From NCBI GenBank assembly GCA_964477815.1, contig CAYZEO010000036.1, forward strand, positions 1 through 7,602: DNA of 7,602 nucleotides, in the 5' to 3' direction. Both the position numbers and the translations under genes were made by a program. Below are positions 1-6,631 of the stretch, piece by piece; position 1 is the first letter of the stretch, and each line of letters opens with the position of its first letter. This DNA comes from DAOVGZ01 sp964477815 (GTDB taxonomy: Bacteria; Babelota; Babeliae; Babelales; Vermiphilaceae). The notes below the pieces were generated by a model. It was not told the DNA's origin. It saw only the letters and a list, made by a program, of their open reading frames with translations, and searched no databases.

Positions 1-126
1 GAAATTCTAGAAAGTTGTTGCGAAGATGTAGGTTCACGTATCGAGATACTAGAAACATGTTGCGAAGGTGTGAGCACGAAGATAGAAGTGCTAGAGTCGT
101 GTTGTGATGCGGTAAAAACAAGCACT
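1..126 (+). repeat. Three degenerate 42-bp tandem repeats encoding 14-residue Cys-Cys units
   Basis: Units lie at 1-42, 43-84 and 85-126. Each encodes E-(I/V)-L-E-(S/T)-C-C-(E/D) followed by six more variable residues. The core that reads CTAGA and TGTTG is shared, while the third positions and the second half differ, so the units are old or selected at protein level. The array probably continues upstream of the window because unit 1 begins exactly at the window edge. Confidence 0.8.
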
Positions 127-1299
127 GGAGAATTGCAATCACAAATTGACGAATGCTGCAGATGTTGTGTTGACTGTATTTATTCAATAACTGCTCCCGA
201 CACATACTTTATTCCAGCTATTTTGCCTGAGATGCTTCCAGAAGAAAATACGGCTGTTGTCTTTAGATTTGAGCCGTGCTGGGGAGATGAAAATGTTCCT
301 CGTTTGATTTTCGATGCAAACAATTTGCCTGGGGGAGAGGTTGATCTTACGCGAGCTTCCCGTATGATTTTTCAAGGCGAAGGAATTGTTGAGCTGCGAA
401 ATGGTGTTATATTTAACTTTGGTAATCAACTTCTCAAAGCAGACTGGCCGCATGTTATTGTTGAAGAAAGAGCAATGATGATGCCAGTTGAAGATGCAGT
501 TGTTTCTTTCCGTGGTCGAGCGAAAGTGAAAGTTCGTGATGCCGGTATGATATGGTTGAATGAGCCATCAAAAATGATATTTGGTGTTAGCGAAACAGAT
601 GAATTTGATATTAATGTTGATGCTGTAGGTTCTGTCATTGTTGATAATCCAGGAGCGCGCATAACATTCCAGAGGTCAATATTCGATATTGTCTTTAGCC
701 GTTCAAGCTTGCTGAGTATTTTGGATGGTAGAGTTGAGTTTAATTCTAATGATGGCGTGTATGAACCTGGTACGCTTAGCTCGTTGAAATTCTCTGAGGC
801 CGCTAATCTTGAAGTTCGTAGACCTGGTGGCTTATTGCGATTGAGTCCGAATCTGGATGATAGTCTGGTCAATTTCGATAATAGAACAGGTGTTATTGAT
901 GGTGGTGGTCATAAGGTATATGGAAGCGGAAGTGTTCAATTTATAGATTTTGACAATGGCATTAATACAACACTTCGACTTCAAGAAAACTTCTTCCAGG
1001 CAGAAGATACTATTGTTGAACTTTTCTTAGAAATAGCACTTGTTCTTAAGAGTGGCGAATCAATTGTTTCTCCATCAGACATAGATATTCTCGTACACTT
1101 GAGTGATGAAGAACAAACACTTGCTGCGATAGATCCACGCAGAACAGGATCTGTGTTGGAACTTGAAAAAGGTGATCATGATGTTGCGTATGAGTCGGTA
1201 GATCAGTTTGGGCAAGGTCAATTCCCAATTATAGGAAGAGACCAAAGTGGAAGGTTCTTCGAAATAGATCAAAACGGTGGTCGTACAACTATCGTATAA
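1..1299 (+). CDS. Surface-type protein, 5'-truncated: Cys-Cys coiled-coil repeats followed by a probable beta-helix body
   Basis: The reading frame is open from the first base, so the gene starts upstream; the GTG at 70 lies inside a repeat and is not a believable start. The visible part has 432 residues. Window residues 1-42 are three 14-residue repeats of the type EILESCC-EDVGSRI, each with a Cys-Cys pair; two more pairs (52-53, 55-56) and a single Cys (59) follow. The hydrophobic spacing and the two-heptad period suggest a coiled-coil stalk. From about residue 95 the protein is rich in short beta-strand patterns without cysteine, and GVIDGGGHKV (297-306) resembles turns of right-handed parallel beta-helices (pectin-lyase-like folds). 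I do not recognise a named family. A probable outer-membrane protein gene follows after 33 bases, fitting a surface or adhesin role, but this is inference. No catalytic motif is visible. The N-terminus and any export signal lie outside the window. Confidence 0.72.
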   Translation, partial: EILESCCEDVGSRIEILETCCEGVSTKIEVLESCCDAVKTSTGELQSQIDECCRCCVDCIYSITAPDTYFIPAILPEMLPEENTAVVFRFEPCWGDENVPRLIFDANNLPGGEVDLTRASRMIFQGEGIVELRNGVIFNFGNQLLKADWPHVIVEERAMMMPVEDAVVSFRGRAKVKVRDAGMIWLNEPSKMIFGVSETDEFDINVDAVGSVIVDNPGARITFQRSIFDIVFSRSSLLSILDGRVEFNSNDGVYEPGTLSSLKFSEAANLEVRRPGGLLRLSPNLDDSLVNFDNRTGVIDGGGHKVYGSGSVQFIDFDNGINTTLRLQENFFQAEDTIVELFLEIALVLKSGESIVSPSDIDILVHLSDEEQTLAAIDPRRTGSVLELEKGDHDVAYESVDQFGQGQFPIIGRDQSGRFFEIDQNGGRTTIV

Positions 1300-1332
1300 T
1301 GTTTGGGTATTGATAACGAAAAAAAGGCAAAG

Positions 1333-2925
1333 ATGACGCGTGAGTGTTTGTTCTTAGTAATGCTTCTGTTTGCTAACATTGCTGTTCCCTATTATACAGG
1401 GGGCGGCAATTTTTCGTCGGGAAGAGATTTTTACGACACTTTGGTTAGCGAATCTGCTACGGGAGATGAATGTAATGATGAACGAGTATCTCCATGCGAT
1501 CCGGTTGACCAAGTTCAGGGCAGAAGCAGAGAAGTTGGTAAATGTGTAAAAGAAGTTCCAGTATCTCACTATAAATCAATCATTGACGAAGCTGTAGAAA
1601 GAAGGTGGGCGTTCCCTTTTGTTTTAAGTTGTTTTTTGGAGTATCGTGCATTCGATTGTCAAGGATGCAAAATTTCTATGGCGGACTCTCTTTTTGGTCA
1701 AGGAACAAGAATACGAGACGTTTTCTTGCTCGCTCGACTTTCTGATGATGACAAACTTCATATTCATCCATCCGGCGGTGTTCCGACAATCCCTCAATTC
1801 GGTCATGTGAGAGAAGAGCAGTATTTGGCCTTGATTGCACCAGCAAAGATTGGTCTTACTGCAAATCAAAAAGGTGCGGATTTCAGTTTTGGGGGAATGT
1901 ACCGATTTAGACCTTTTGCAGGTAGAAGGGTTTTTGGTGTACTTGGTTTTAACATTCCTATTGGAGCTTACTCCAGATCTCTTGATCTTATTTTTCAAGA
2001 TGGAAAGTTATTTGAATTTGGTTTTAGTCCGAACGTAACAATTCGTGAAACAACAATCACACAATTTTTTAAAGACTTTGTGAGCGTTGAGGATTTCTTT
2101 TTGAGAGCAGTTCTTGAGCCAAAAGGAATTATTTTTGATCCTTCACAACAAAAAGTTGGAATTGGAGACGTATCTTTGTTTGGTATTGCTGAGTTTGGAC
2201 CATTTTATCATGAGTTTGATAGCGGTTTTTGTATCGGACTTGATTCTGCACAACTTGGTCTAAATGTCAGTTTTCCAACCGCTTCAAAATCAACAGGGAC
2301 AAAGCTTTGGGAAATTGAATTTGGTAATGGTGGCGGATTTATGTTCTCGTTTTTCGGTAGTCTAAATGTCAGGTCAAAAGCTGATTTCTTTAACCCAACT
2401 TTGAATGCCGGTATAGAAATTAACACTGCTTTCTGTTCAGGCAAGGTTGGCGGGATCAGGATTGCAAAAACAATAAAACAAGATACCGAGAAAAAGGTAG
2501 GTGCAAACTCAGATATTATTACGCCTGTGTTCAAAGAGTATTACGCCGATCCATTCGAAGAAAAAGATACAACAATTTCTTTGTTTGCAGACACGCTGGT
2601 TAAAGATGCAACTGTTAAAGTTGGGCGTCGTGTTTTTGTTGGTGTTGGCAACTACTATTTTAATGCGTTCAAGACAAACTTACGGCTTGGTATTTTCTAT
2701 AACTATTCTTCTAAGCAAGGGAATGAGATCTGCATTGACGATCCATCATTTGATACAGAATCAATTTTGTGTGCCACAAAAAGCTCATCTCACAGAATAA
2801 GTTGGGACCTTCTGTATAAGTTTAAAAACTTCATAGAAGTTGGCTTTGGTACGCAACATATTTTTGCGGGTAAAAATGTTCCTGAGCAACACGAACTCTT
2901 TTTTTCCTTCTCGATAGCATTTTGA
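1333..2925 (+). CDS. Probable outer-membrane beta-barrel protein
   Basis: This 530-residue protein begins with a likely Sec signal peptide: MTREC, then a hydrophobic stretch LFLVMLLFANIAV, with cleavage somewhere near residues 17-22. I chose ATG 1333 over the in-frame TTG 1303 because the signal peptide begins there and AAAGG sits 5 bases upstream. Much of the chain alternates polar and hydrophobic residues with many Gly and aromatic residues, as in transmembrane beta-strands. The last residues, ELFFSFSIAF, end in Phe, the classic C-terminal signal read by the BAM complex. The mature part has 10 cysteines, six of them in the first 115 residues or so, which may form a disulfide-bonded domain ahead of the barrel. 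No family is recognised; porin, transporter or adhesin anchor are all possible. It follows the stalk protein closely, so the two are probably one transcription unit. Confidence 0.72.
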   Translation: MTRECLFLVMLLFANIAVPYYTGGGNFSSGRDFYDTLVSESATGDECNDERVSPCDPVDQVQGRSREVGKCVKEVPVSHYKSIIDEAVERRWAFPFVLSCFLEYRAFDCQGCKISMADSLFGQGTRIRDVFLLARLSDDDKLHIHPSGGVPTIPQFGHVREEQYLALIAPAKIGLTANQKGADFSFGGMYRFRPFAGRRVFGVLGFNIPIGAYSRSLDLIFQDGKLFEFGFSPNVTIRETTITQFFKDFVSVEDFFLRAVLEPKGIIFDPSQQKVGIGDVSLFGIAEFGPFYHEFDSGFCIGLDSAQLGLNVSFPTASKSTGTKLWEIEFGNGGGFMFSFFGSLNVRSKADFFNPTLNAGIEINTAFCSGKVGGIRIAKTIKQDTEKKVGANSDIITPVFKEYYADPFEEKDTTISLFADTLVKDATVKVGRRVFVGVGNYYFNAFKTNLRLGIFYNYSSKQGNEICIDDPSFDTESILCATKSSSHRISWDLLYKFKNFIEVGFGTQHIFAGKNVPEQHELFFSFSIAF

Positions 2926-2987
2926 GTGTTATACGTACTTGGCTTATTGTCAGTAGCACCCACAAGATCGAACTATTAAATGGGGTT

Positions 2988-3016
2988 TTGCGTTTATTAT
3001 GTCTTATTGATACCAT
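2988..3016 (+). promoter_or_regulatory. Possible promoter for the ADP-ribosylglycohydrolase gene
   Basis: A TTGCGT -35-like box (2988-2993) and a TACCAT -10-like box (3011-3016) are 17 bases apart, upstream of the strong ribosome binding site of the next gene. An overlapping alternative is TTGATA (3007-3012) with TTAAAT (3029-3034). Both are weak matches in AT-rich DNA. The rest of the 127-base gap (2926-3052) shows no gene and no convincing terminator hairpin. Confidence 0.3.
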
Positions 3017-3036
3017 AACACATATTGATTAAATGC

Positions 3037-3045
3037 AGAGGGGGA
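3037..3045 (+). promoter_or_regulatory. Strong ribosome binding site
   Basis: AGAGGGGGA ends 7 bases before ATG 3053. It is a strong Shine-Dalgarno-like match and fixes the start of the ADP-ribosylglycohydrolase, including its export signal. Confidence 0.75.
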
Positions 3046-3052
3046 TCCAAAA

Positions 3053-4186
3053 ATGAATAACCGAAATTATCTATTAAAAATTTTCTTAACTCTTTTTTGC
3101 TGTGTTCCATTTTTTTGTTTGATTACATGTCAAACACAAGTGGAAGATCGATTTTTGGGTGCCTTTTTTGGATGTGCTATTGGCGACGCAATGGGAAAGC
3201 CAACAGAGTTTAGATCTATGAAACAGATTTTTGCACGTTACCCGAATGGTGTGCGCAGTTTTAAAGACTTTCACGAGAGTGATTTTTCAAAAAATAAATC
3301 AGGCAAAAAGATAGCTTGTTATACGGATGATACTGCGATGGCACTACTGGTTGCAAAAGAGTTTGTTAAGGCATGCAAAAATAATTATAGCCTTGATTGT
3401 ACTATGGGTAATCTCTCTCGATCTTTTGTTAAGGATATGAAAAAAGTTAATGGCTGGGCTGCTCCGTATCGTGCTCCAGGCAATTCATGTTTGGCGGGAG
3501 TAAGAGAATTAAAAAAAAGAATAAAAAGTGGTTTGGCAGGGTTCCGAGGAGTTTCGTGGTGGAATGTTGAGGCAAGAAATGCGGGTGGATGTGGTTCTGT
3601 CATGCGTGTTTTTTCGATTGGTCTTTTATTTTCGAAAGATCCAAGAGAGGCGGAAAGATGGGCGGTTTCTCATTCTACGTTGACGCATGGAGCATCATCA
3701 GCAAAGGCCTCTTGTGCTGCAATGGGAGTTGGTGTTGCTCTCGCTGTTAGACAGGAAGATCCAGATGTTGTTGTTAATAAAATGATTGAAGCTGCGCGAC
3801 GTTATGACCAAAAGACAGCTGATATGATAAGTGAGGCTGCACAGTTAGCGCGAGCTAACAAAAAGCATTGTTCAAATATAAAAGATATGATGAGGTTGTC
3901 ACAGCCTGTTTATAAAAAGTTTTTAGGGTGGGCAGCGCATGATGCTATTGCAGCAACAGTCTATACGTTTCTCTTGTCTCCAGATAATATAAAGCATGCA
4001 ATTATGCTTGGTGTTCACACTCCTGGGGATAGTGATAGTATAGCTTGTATGGCTGGAGCCCTGGTTGGTGCACGCGTCGGAGTGAAACAGATTCCACAAA
4101 ATTGGATTGAGACTGTAGAAGGTTCGCAAGAAATTAAAGAGATTGCTCGAGAGGCTGCAAAATTAGTTTCCGCTCTTCCAAATTAA
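3053..4186 (+). CDS. ADP-ribosylglycohydrolase family protein with N-terminal export signal
   Basis: The 377-residue product matches the ADP-ribosylglycohydrolase (DraG/ARH) fold, a Mg2+-dependent family that removes ADP-ribose from proteins, nucleic acids or small molecules. Visible family motifs are GCAIGDAMG (40-48), the metal-binding TDD (91-93), the RAPGN segment, a GGCGSVMR segment, STLTHG, and the C-terminal metal motif GDSDS (325-329) followed by a Gly/Ala-rich helix. The metal-binding Asp residues look intact, so it should be active. Residues 1-26 form a basic start plus hydrophobic core ending LITC; Cys26 could be lipidated, but Thr before the Cys is atypical, so an ordinary signal peptide or membrane anchor is also possible. 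DraG-type enzymes regulating nitrogenase are cytoplasmic, so an exported version points to a different role. The substrate cannot be read from sequence. The 3' end overlaps prfB on the opposite strand by 24 bp. Confidence 0.88.
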   Translation: MNNRNYLLKIFLTLFCCVPFFCLITCQTQVEDRFLGAFFGCAIGDAMGKPTEFRSMKQIFARYPNGVRSFKDFHESDFSKNKSGKKIACYTDDTAMALLVAKEFVKACKNNYSLDCTMGNLSRSFVKDMKKVNGWAAPYRAPGNSCLAGVRELKKRIKSGLAGFRGVSWWNVEARNAGGCGSVMRVFSIGLLFSKDPREAERWAVSHSTLTHGASSAKASCAAMGVGVALAVRQEDPDVVVNKMIEAARRYDQKTADMISEAAQLARANKKHCSNIKDMMRLSQPVYKKFLGWAAHDAIAATVYTFLLSPDNIKHAIMLGVHTPGDSDSIACMAGALVGARVGVKQIPQNWIETVEGSQEIKEIAREAAKLVSALPN

Positions 4187-5248
4187 ATACGATTCAATAA
4201 ATTCCATAAGATCACCGTCAAGGATGAGTTCCGGTTGAGGGGACTCGAAATTGGTTCGGTGGTCCTTTACCATTTTATAAGGATGTAGAACATAAGAACG
4301 AATTTGTGATCCCCACTCGATTTTCTTTTTTTCAACAGCTGCTGCTTTGGCTTCTTGTTCCTCTTTGTGTTTTTGCACCAGTCTTGCCTTAAGCATTTTC
4401 ATTGCTGTTTCTCTGTTCTGAATTTGTGAGCGTTCATTCTGGCACTGAACCACTGTGTTGGTAGTAAGGTGTGTGATACGCACTGCCGATTCTGTTTTGT
4501 TCACATGTTGTCCGCCGGCTCCACTTGCTCGATAGGTGTCGATACGTAAGTCTTTTGGATCTATTGTTATTTCAACTTCAGGAGCTTCTGGTGTTGCGGT
4601 AACTGCGGCAAATGATGTGTGACGTCGTTTGTTGGCATCGTACGGGGAAATGCGTACAAGTCTGTGAATTCCTTGTTCACCCTTCAATAGTCCATAACTG
4701 TTTTTTCCCTTAACAAATAAAGTTGCCGACTTAATACCTGCTTCTTCGCCTGCTTGTTGGTCAATAATCGAAACGGATCTTTTTTCTCTTTCGCAAAATC
4801 GAATGAACATGCGAAGAAGCATCTCAGCCCAATCTTGAGATTCTGTTCCGCCAGCACCAGCATTAATGCTCAAAAAACAGTTTGAATCATCGTCGGATTC
4901 ATTTAAAAGAAGTGCAACCTTAAATGCAGATACAGCTTTGCGAAGTTTTTTAATCTCATCTTGTAGTTTTTTAAGTTCCGTTTCATCTTGTTTGAACAGT
5001 TCTATAAGTTCTAGCATTTCACGATAAGAATCAGTGATCGAAGTGTACTGCTCCTGTTGCTGTCGCACGGCGTGTAGTTTTTTGGATATGTCCGCCTGAT
5101 TTGGATTTTTCCAAAAATCCTCTTGGTTTGCAATATGATTTAGTTTGAGATACTCGTCTTGGATGCCTGATTTTTTCCAGTAGGCTTGGATTGTATTTAT
5201 ATCTGGCTCCATTGCCTTGAGTTTTTCTCTAAGCTCATCGAATAACAT
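4163..5248 (-). CDS. prfB: Peptide chain release factor 2 (RF2)
   Basis: RF2 recognises UAA and UGA stop codons in the ribosomal A site and triggers hydrolysis of peptidyl-tRNA. The 361-residue length is normal. An N-terminal helical region (to about 110) precedes the conserved core with the AGAGGTESQDWAEML segment (130-144). The stop-codon-recognition tripeptide is SPY (201-203) in place of the usual SPF. The catalytic GGQ lies at 245-247 within SGAGGQHVN, and the residue two before that Gly-Ala-Gly-Gly run is Ala rather than the Thr found in E. coli K-12. The frame is uninterrupted, so the programmed +1 frameshift used for autoregulation near codon 26 in many bacteria is absent. AAAGGA (5257-5262, minus strand) sits 8 bases before the ATG. 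The gene stands alone, convergent with the upstream-numbered ADP-ribosylglycohydrolase and divergent from the HDAC-like gene. Confidence 0.96.
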   Translation of the reverse strand: MLFDELREKLKAMEPDINTIQAYWKKSGIQDEYLKLNHIANQEDFWKNPNQADISKKLHAVRQQQEQYTSITDSYREMLELIELFKQDETELKKLQDEIKKLRKAVSAFKVALLLNESDDDSNCFLSINAGAGGTESQDWAEMLLRMFIRFCEREKRSVSIIDQQAGEEAGIKSATLFVKGKNSYGLLKGEQGIHRLVRISPYDANKRRHTSFAAVTATPEAPEVEITIDPKDLRIDTYRASGAGGQHVNKTESAVRITHLTTNTVVQCQNERSQIQNRETAMKMLKARLVQKHKEEQEAKAAAVEKKKIEWGSQIRSYVLHPYKMVKDHRTNFESPQPELILDGDLMEFIESYLIWKSGN

Positions 5249-5301
5249 TGTTTTTTTCCTTTGGATTTGCGTTGCGTTGTGCGTGTGAAATGGGCGACCA
5301 C

Positions 5302-5342
5302 ATTATAATGCAATTATATCATCTGATTGAACGCAAGAGCAA
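5302..5342 (-). promoter_or_regulatory. Probable prfB promoter (extended -10)
   Basis: On the minus strand TGATATAAT (5321 to 5313) is a perfect TATAAT with the TGN extension of extended -10 promoters. TTGCTC (5342 to 5337) is 18 bases upstream as a poor -35 box. A second minus-strand TATAAT lies at 5307 to 5302. Transcription would begin near 5306, giving a leader of about 58 bases before prfB. Confidence 0.5.
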
Positions 5343-5399
5343 TGCTGAGAAACTTGTTTTAAATAATATTCAAATAGAAACGGCGCGAGGGAAGGGTAA

Positions 5400-5471
5400 A
5401 TGACTCATATGTCGATTGAAAGGCGTTCTGAGATGGGCTGTTTTCATTTTTTTTTGTTTGGCATAGAGTGA
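5400..5471 (+). other. Possible 23-codon leader ORF upstream of the HDAC-like gene
   Basis: ATG 5400 opens a 23-residue frame ending at TGA 5469-5471. A purine-rich GAGGGAAGGG (5387-5396) precedes it at a spacing compatible with ribosome binding. The peptide has a basic/acidic first half and a Phe-rich second half encoded by a run of T. No homology is recognised and so short a frame can occur by chance. The remainder of the 281-base gap (5249-5529) holds the prfB promoter region and AT-rich sequence without other supported features. Confidence 0.15.
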
Positions 5472-5518
5472 AGGAGTGGGGGTGTAAGCTTTTTTCAGAT
5501 AATTGAATTTATATTTGT

Positions 5519-5525
5519 GGGGAAG
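5519..5525 (+). promoter_or_regulatory. Ribosome binding site that decides the HDAC-like gene start
   Basis: GGGGAAG lies just before ATG 5530 (4 bases after its last G). It supports this ATG over the in-frame TTG at 5503, which would add nine residues ahead of the signal peptide. Confidence 0.6.
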
Positions 5526-5529
5526 AAAT

Positions 5530-6612
5530 ATGATAAGAAATAGGCTTCTATGTTTGATCTGTGCATTTTTGTTCTTTGGAGTGTTTGCGGGCTTTTCTAA
5601 AAAAGCTTATGAAGCTTATCCAAAGGTTCCTATTGTTTATGCAGATCAATATAATATCGGTTTTTGGGGCCTGGAAAGATTGCACCCATTTGATTCCGCA
5701 AAATACGGTAAGGTTGTCAATGCTGTTTGCAAAAAGTATGGGATTGTTAAAGAACACTTTGTAAAGCCGAGTATGGTTACAGATAAAGAGTTGGAGCTTG
5801 TCCACACAAAGGAATACCTTGCATCTTTAAAAAAGAATAGCGTTATTGCTGAAATTGTGGAAGTTGTACCTCTGTATTTTCTTCCAGATTGGTTTGGGTG
5901 GTGCAATTCATTATTACAAAAGTATCTTTTGGATCCGATGCGTCTCGCAACGGGTGGAACGTTGGTCGCCGCTCAGTTGGCTCTTAAAAATGGAAAGGCA
6001 GCTATTAACTTGTCTGGGGGGTATCACCACGCGAAGGCATACGAGGGCGATGGTTTCTGTGTTTTTGCAGATGTTCCTTATGCTGCATATAAGTTGTGGA
6101 AAAAAAATCCAAAACTAAAAATAATGGTGGTTGATTTAGATGCTCATCACGGTAACGGGAACGCAGATATTTTCAGGAATGAAAAGCGGGCTGCTATTTT
6201 TGATGTTTATAGTTGGCCAAACTATCCACAGTATGACAATGAGACCAAGCAGTATGTTAAGTATGGCTATCCTGTGCAATGTAATATTGGTAGTGAAAAA
6301 TGTGGGGTTAGGGATCAGGAATATTTGGCAGTTATAGATAAGCTTAAAGATGCTATTGCTGAATTTGAACCTGGCCTGATTTTTTACAATGCAGGGACCG
6401 ATATTCTTGAGGGAGACACGGTTGGCAGAATGAATATTAGCAAAGAGGGAGTCGTAATACGCGACGAAAAAGTGTTTGCTATAGCACGAGAGCTTGGTGT
6501 TCCTGTTTGCATGGTTACTTCAGGTGGTTATACCAAAGCAAGTGCAGATGTTATTGCCGCTTCTGTAACTAATCTGGTTGATAAGGGATACATTGATATG
6601 ATCAGGTTATGA
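5530..6612 (+). CDS. Exported class IV (HDAC11-like) histone deacetylase family protein
   Basis: The 360-residue product belongs to the zinc-dependent histone deacetylase/arginase-fold family, which removes acetyl or longer acyl groups from lysine or polyamines. Catalytic features are all present: the His dyad in GGYHHA (H166, H167), zinc ligands D204 and H206 in DLDAHHGNG and D291 in NAGTDILEGD, and the catalytic Tyr in TSGGY (Y334). YNI-F-GLE-LHPFD near the N-terminus, YNAGTDILEGD and MVTSGGY are close to human HDAC11 as I remember it, so class IV is much more likely than AcuC or acetylpolyamine amidohydrolase. HDAC11 has DAHQGNG where this has DAHHGNG. Unlike HDAC11, residues 1-23 form a clear signal peptide (MIRNR, hydrophobic core, likely cleavage after Ala20 or Ser23). 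Export to the periplasm or beyond is therefore expected; the substrate is unknown. No convincing promoter or terminator flanks it. Confidence 0.93.
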   Translation: MIRNRLLCLICAFLFFGVFAGFSKKAYEAYPKVPIVYADQYNIGFWGLERLHPFDSAKYGKVVNAVCKKYGIVKEHFVKPSMVTDKELELVHTKEYLASLKKNSVIAEIVEVVPLYFLPDWFGWCNSLLQKYLLDPMRLATGGTLVAAQLALKNGKAAINLSGGYHHAKAYEGDGFCVFADVPYAAYKLWKKNPKLKIMVVDLDAHHGNGNADIFRNEKRAAIFDVYSWPNYPQYDNETKQYVKYGYPVQCNIGSEKCGVRDQEYLAVIDKLKDAIAEFEPGLIFYNAGTDILEGDTVGRMNISKEGVVIRDEKVFAIARELGVPVCMVTSGGYTKASADVIAASVTNLVDKGYIDMIRL

Positions 6613-6631
6613 TAGGCTGTTTTTTTTGTTT

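Noticed and set aside
70..72. GTG 70 as a real start codon
   Set aside because: The frame is open to base 1 and the GTG falls in the middle of a 14-residue repeat, so the gene simply continues upstream of the window.
426..872. Open frame of 148 codons on the minus strand inside the first gene
   Set aside because: It lies antisense to a frame with clear protein repeats, has no ribosome binding site that I can see, and its product shows no recognisable motif.
1303..1332. TTG 1303 as the start of the outer-membrane protein
   Set aside because: It would add ten polar residues before the signal peptide; ATG 1333 has AAAGG at 5 bases and begins directly with the signal peptide.
2926..3021. Inverted repeat GTGTTAT (2926-2932) and ATAACAC (3015-3021)
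   Set aside because: A 7-base match across 82 bases does not extend on either side and can arise by chance in AT-rich DNA.
2926..3052. tRNA or small RNA gene in the larger intergenic gaps (also 5249-5529 and 7286-7547)
   Set aside because: No cloverleaf, TTC-arm sequence or strong stem-loop with a T tail was found by eye.
5503..5529. TTG 5503 as the start of the HDAC-like gene
   Set aside because: ATG 5530 has GGGGAAG just upstream and gives a standard signal peptide; the extra nine residues have no support.
5530..6612. Acetoin utilisation protein AcuC or acetylpolyamine amidohydrolase
   Set aside because: The LHPFD, NAGTDILEGD and MVTSGGY segments follow the class IV HDAC11 pattern more closely, and no acetoin genes are nearby.
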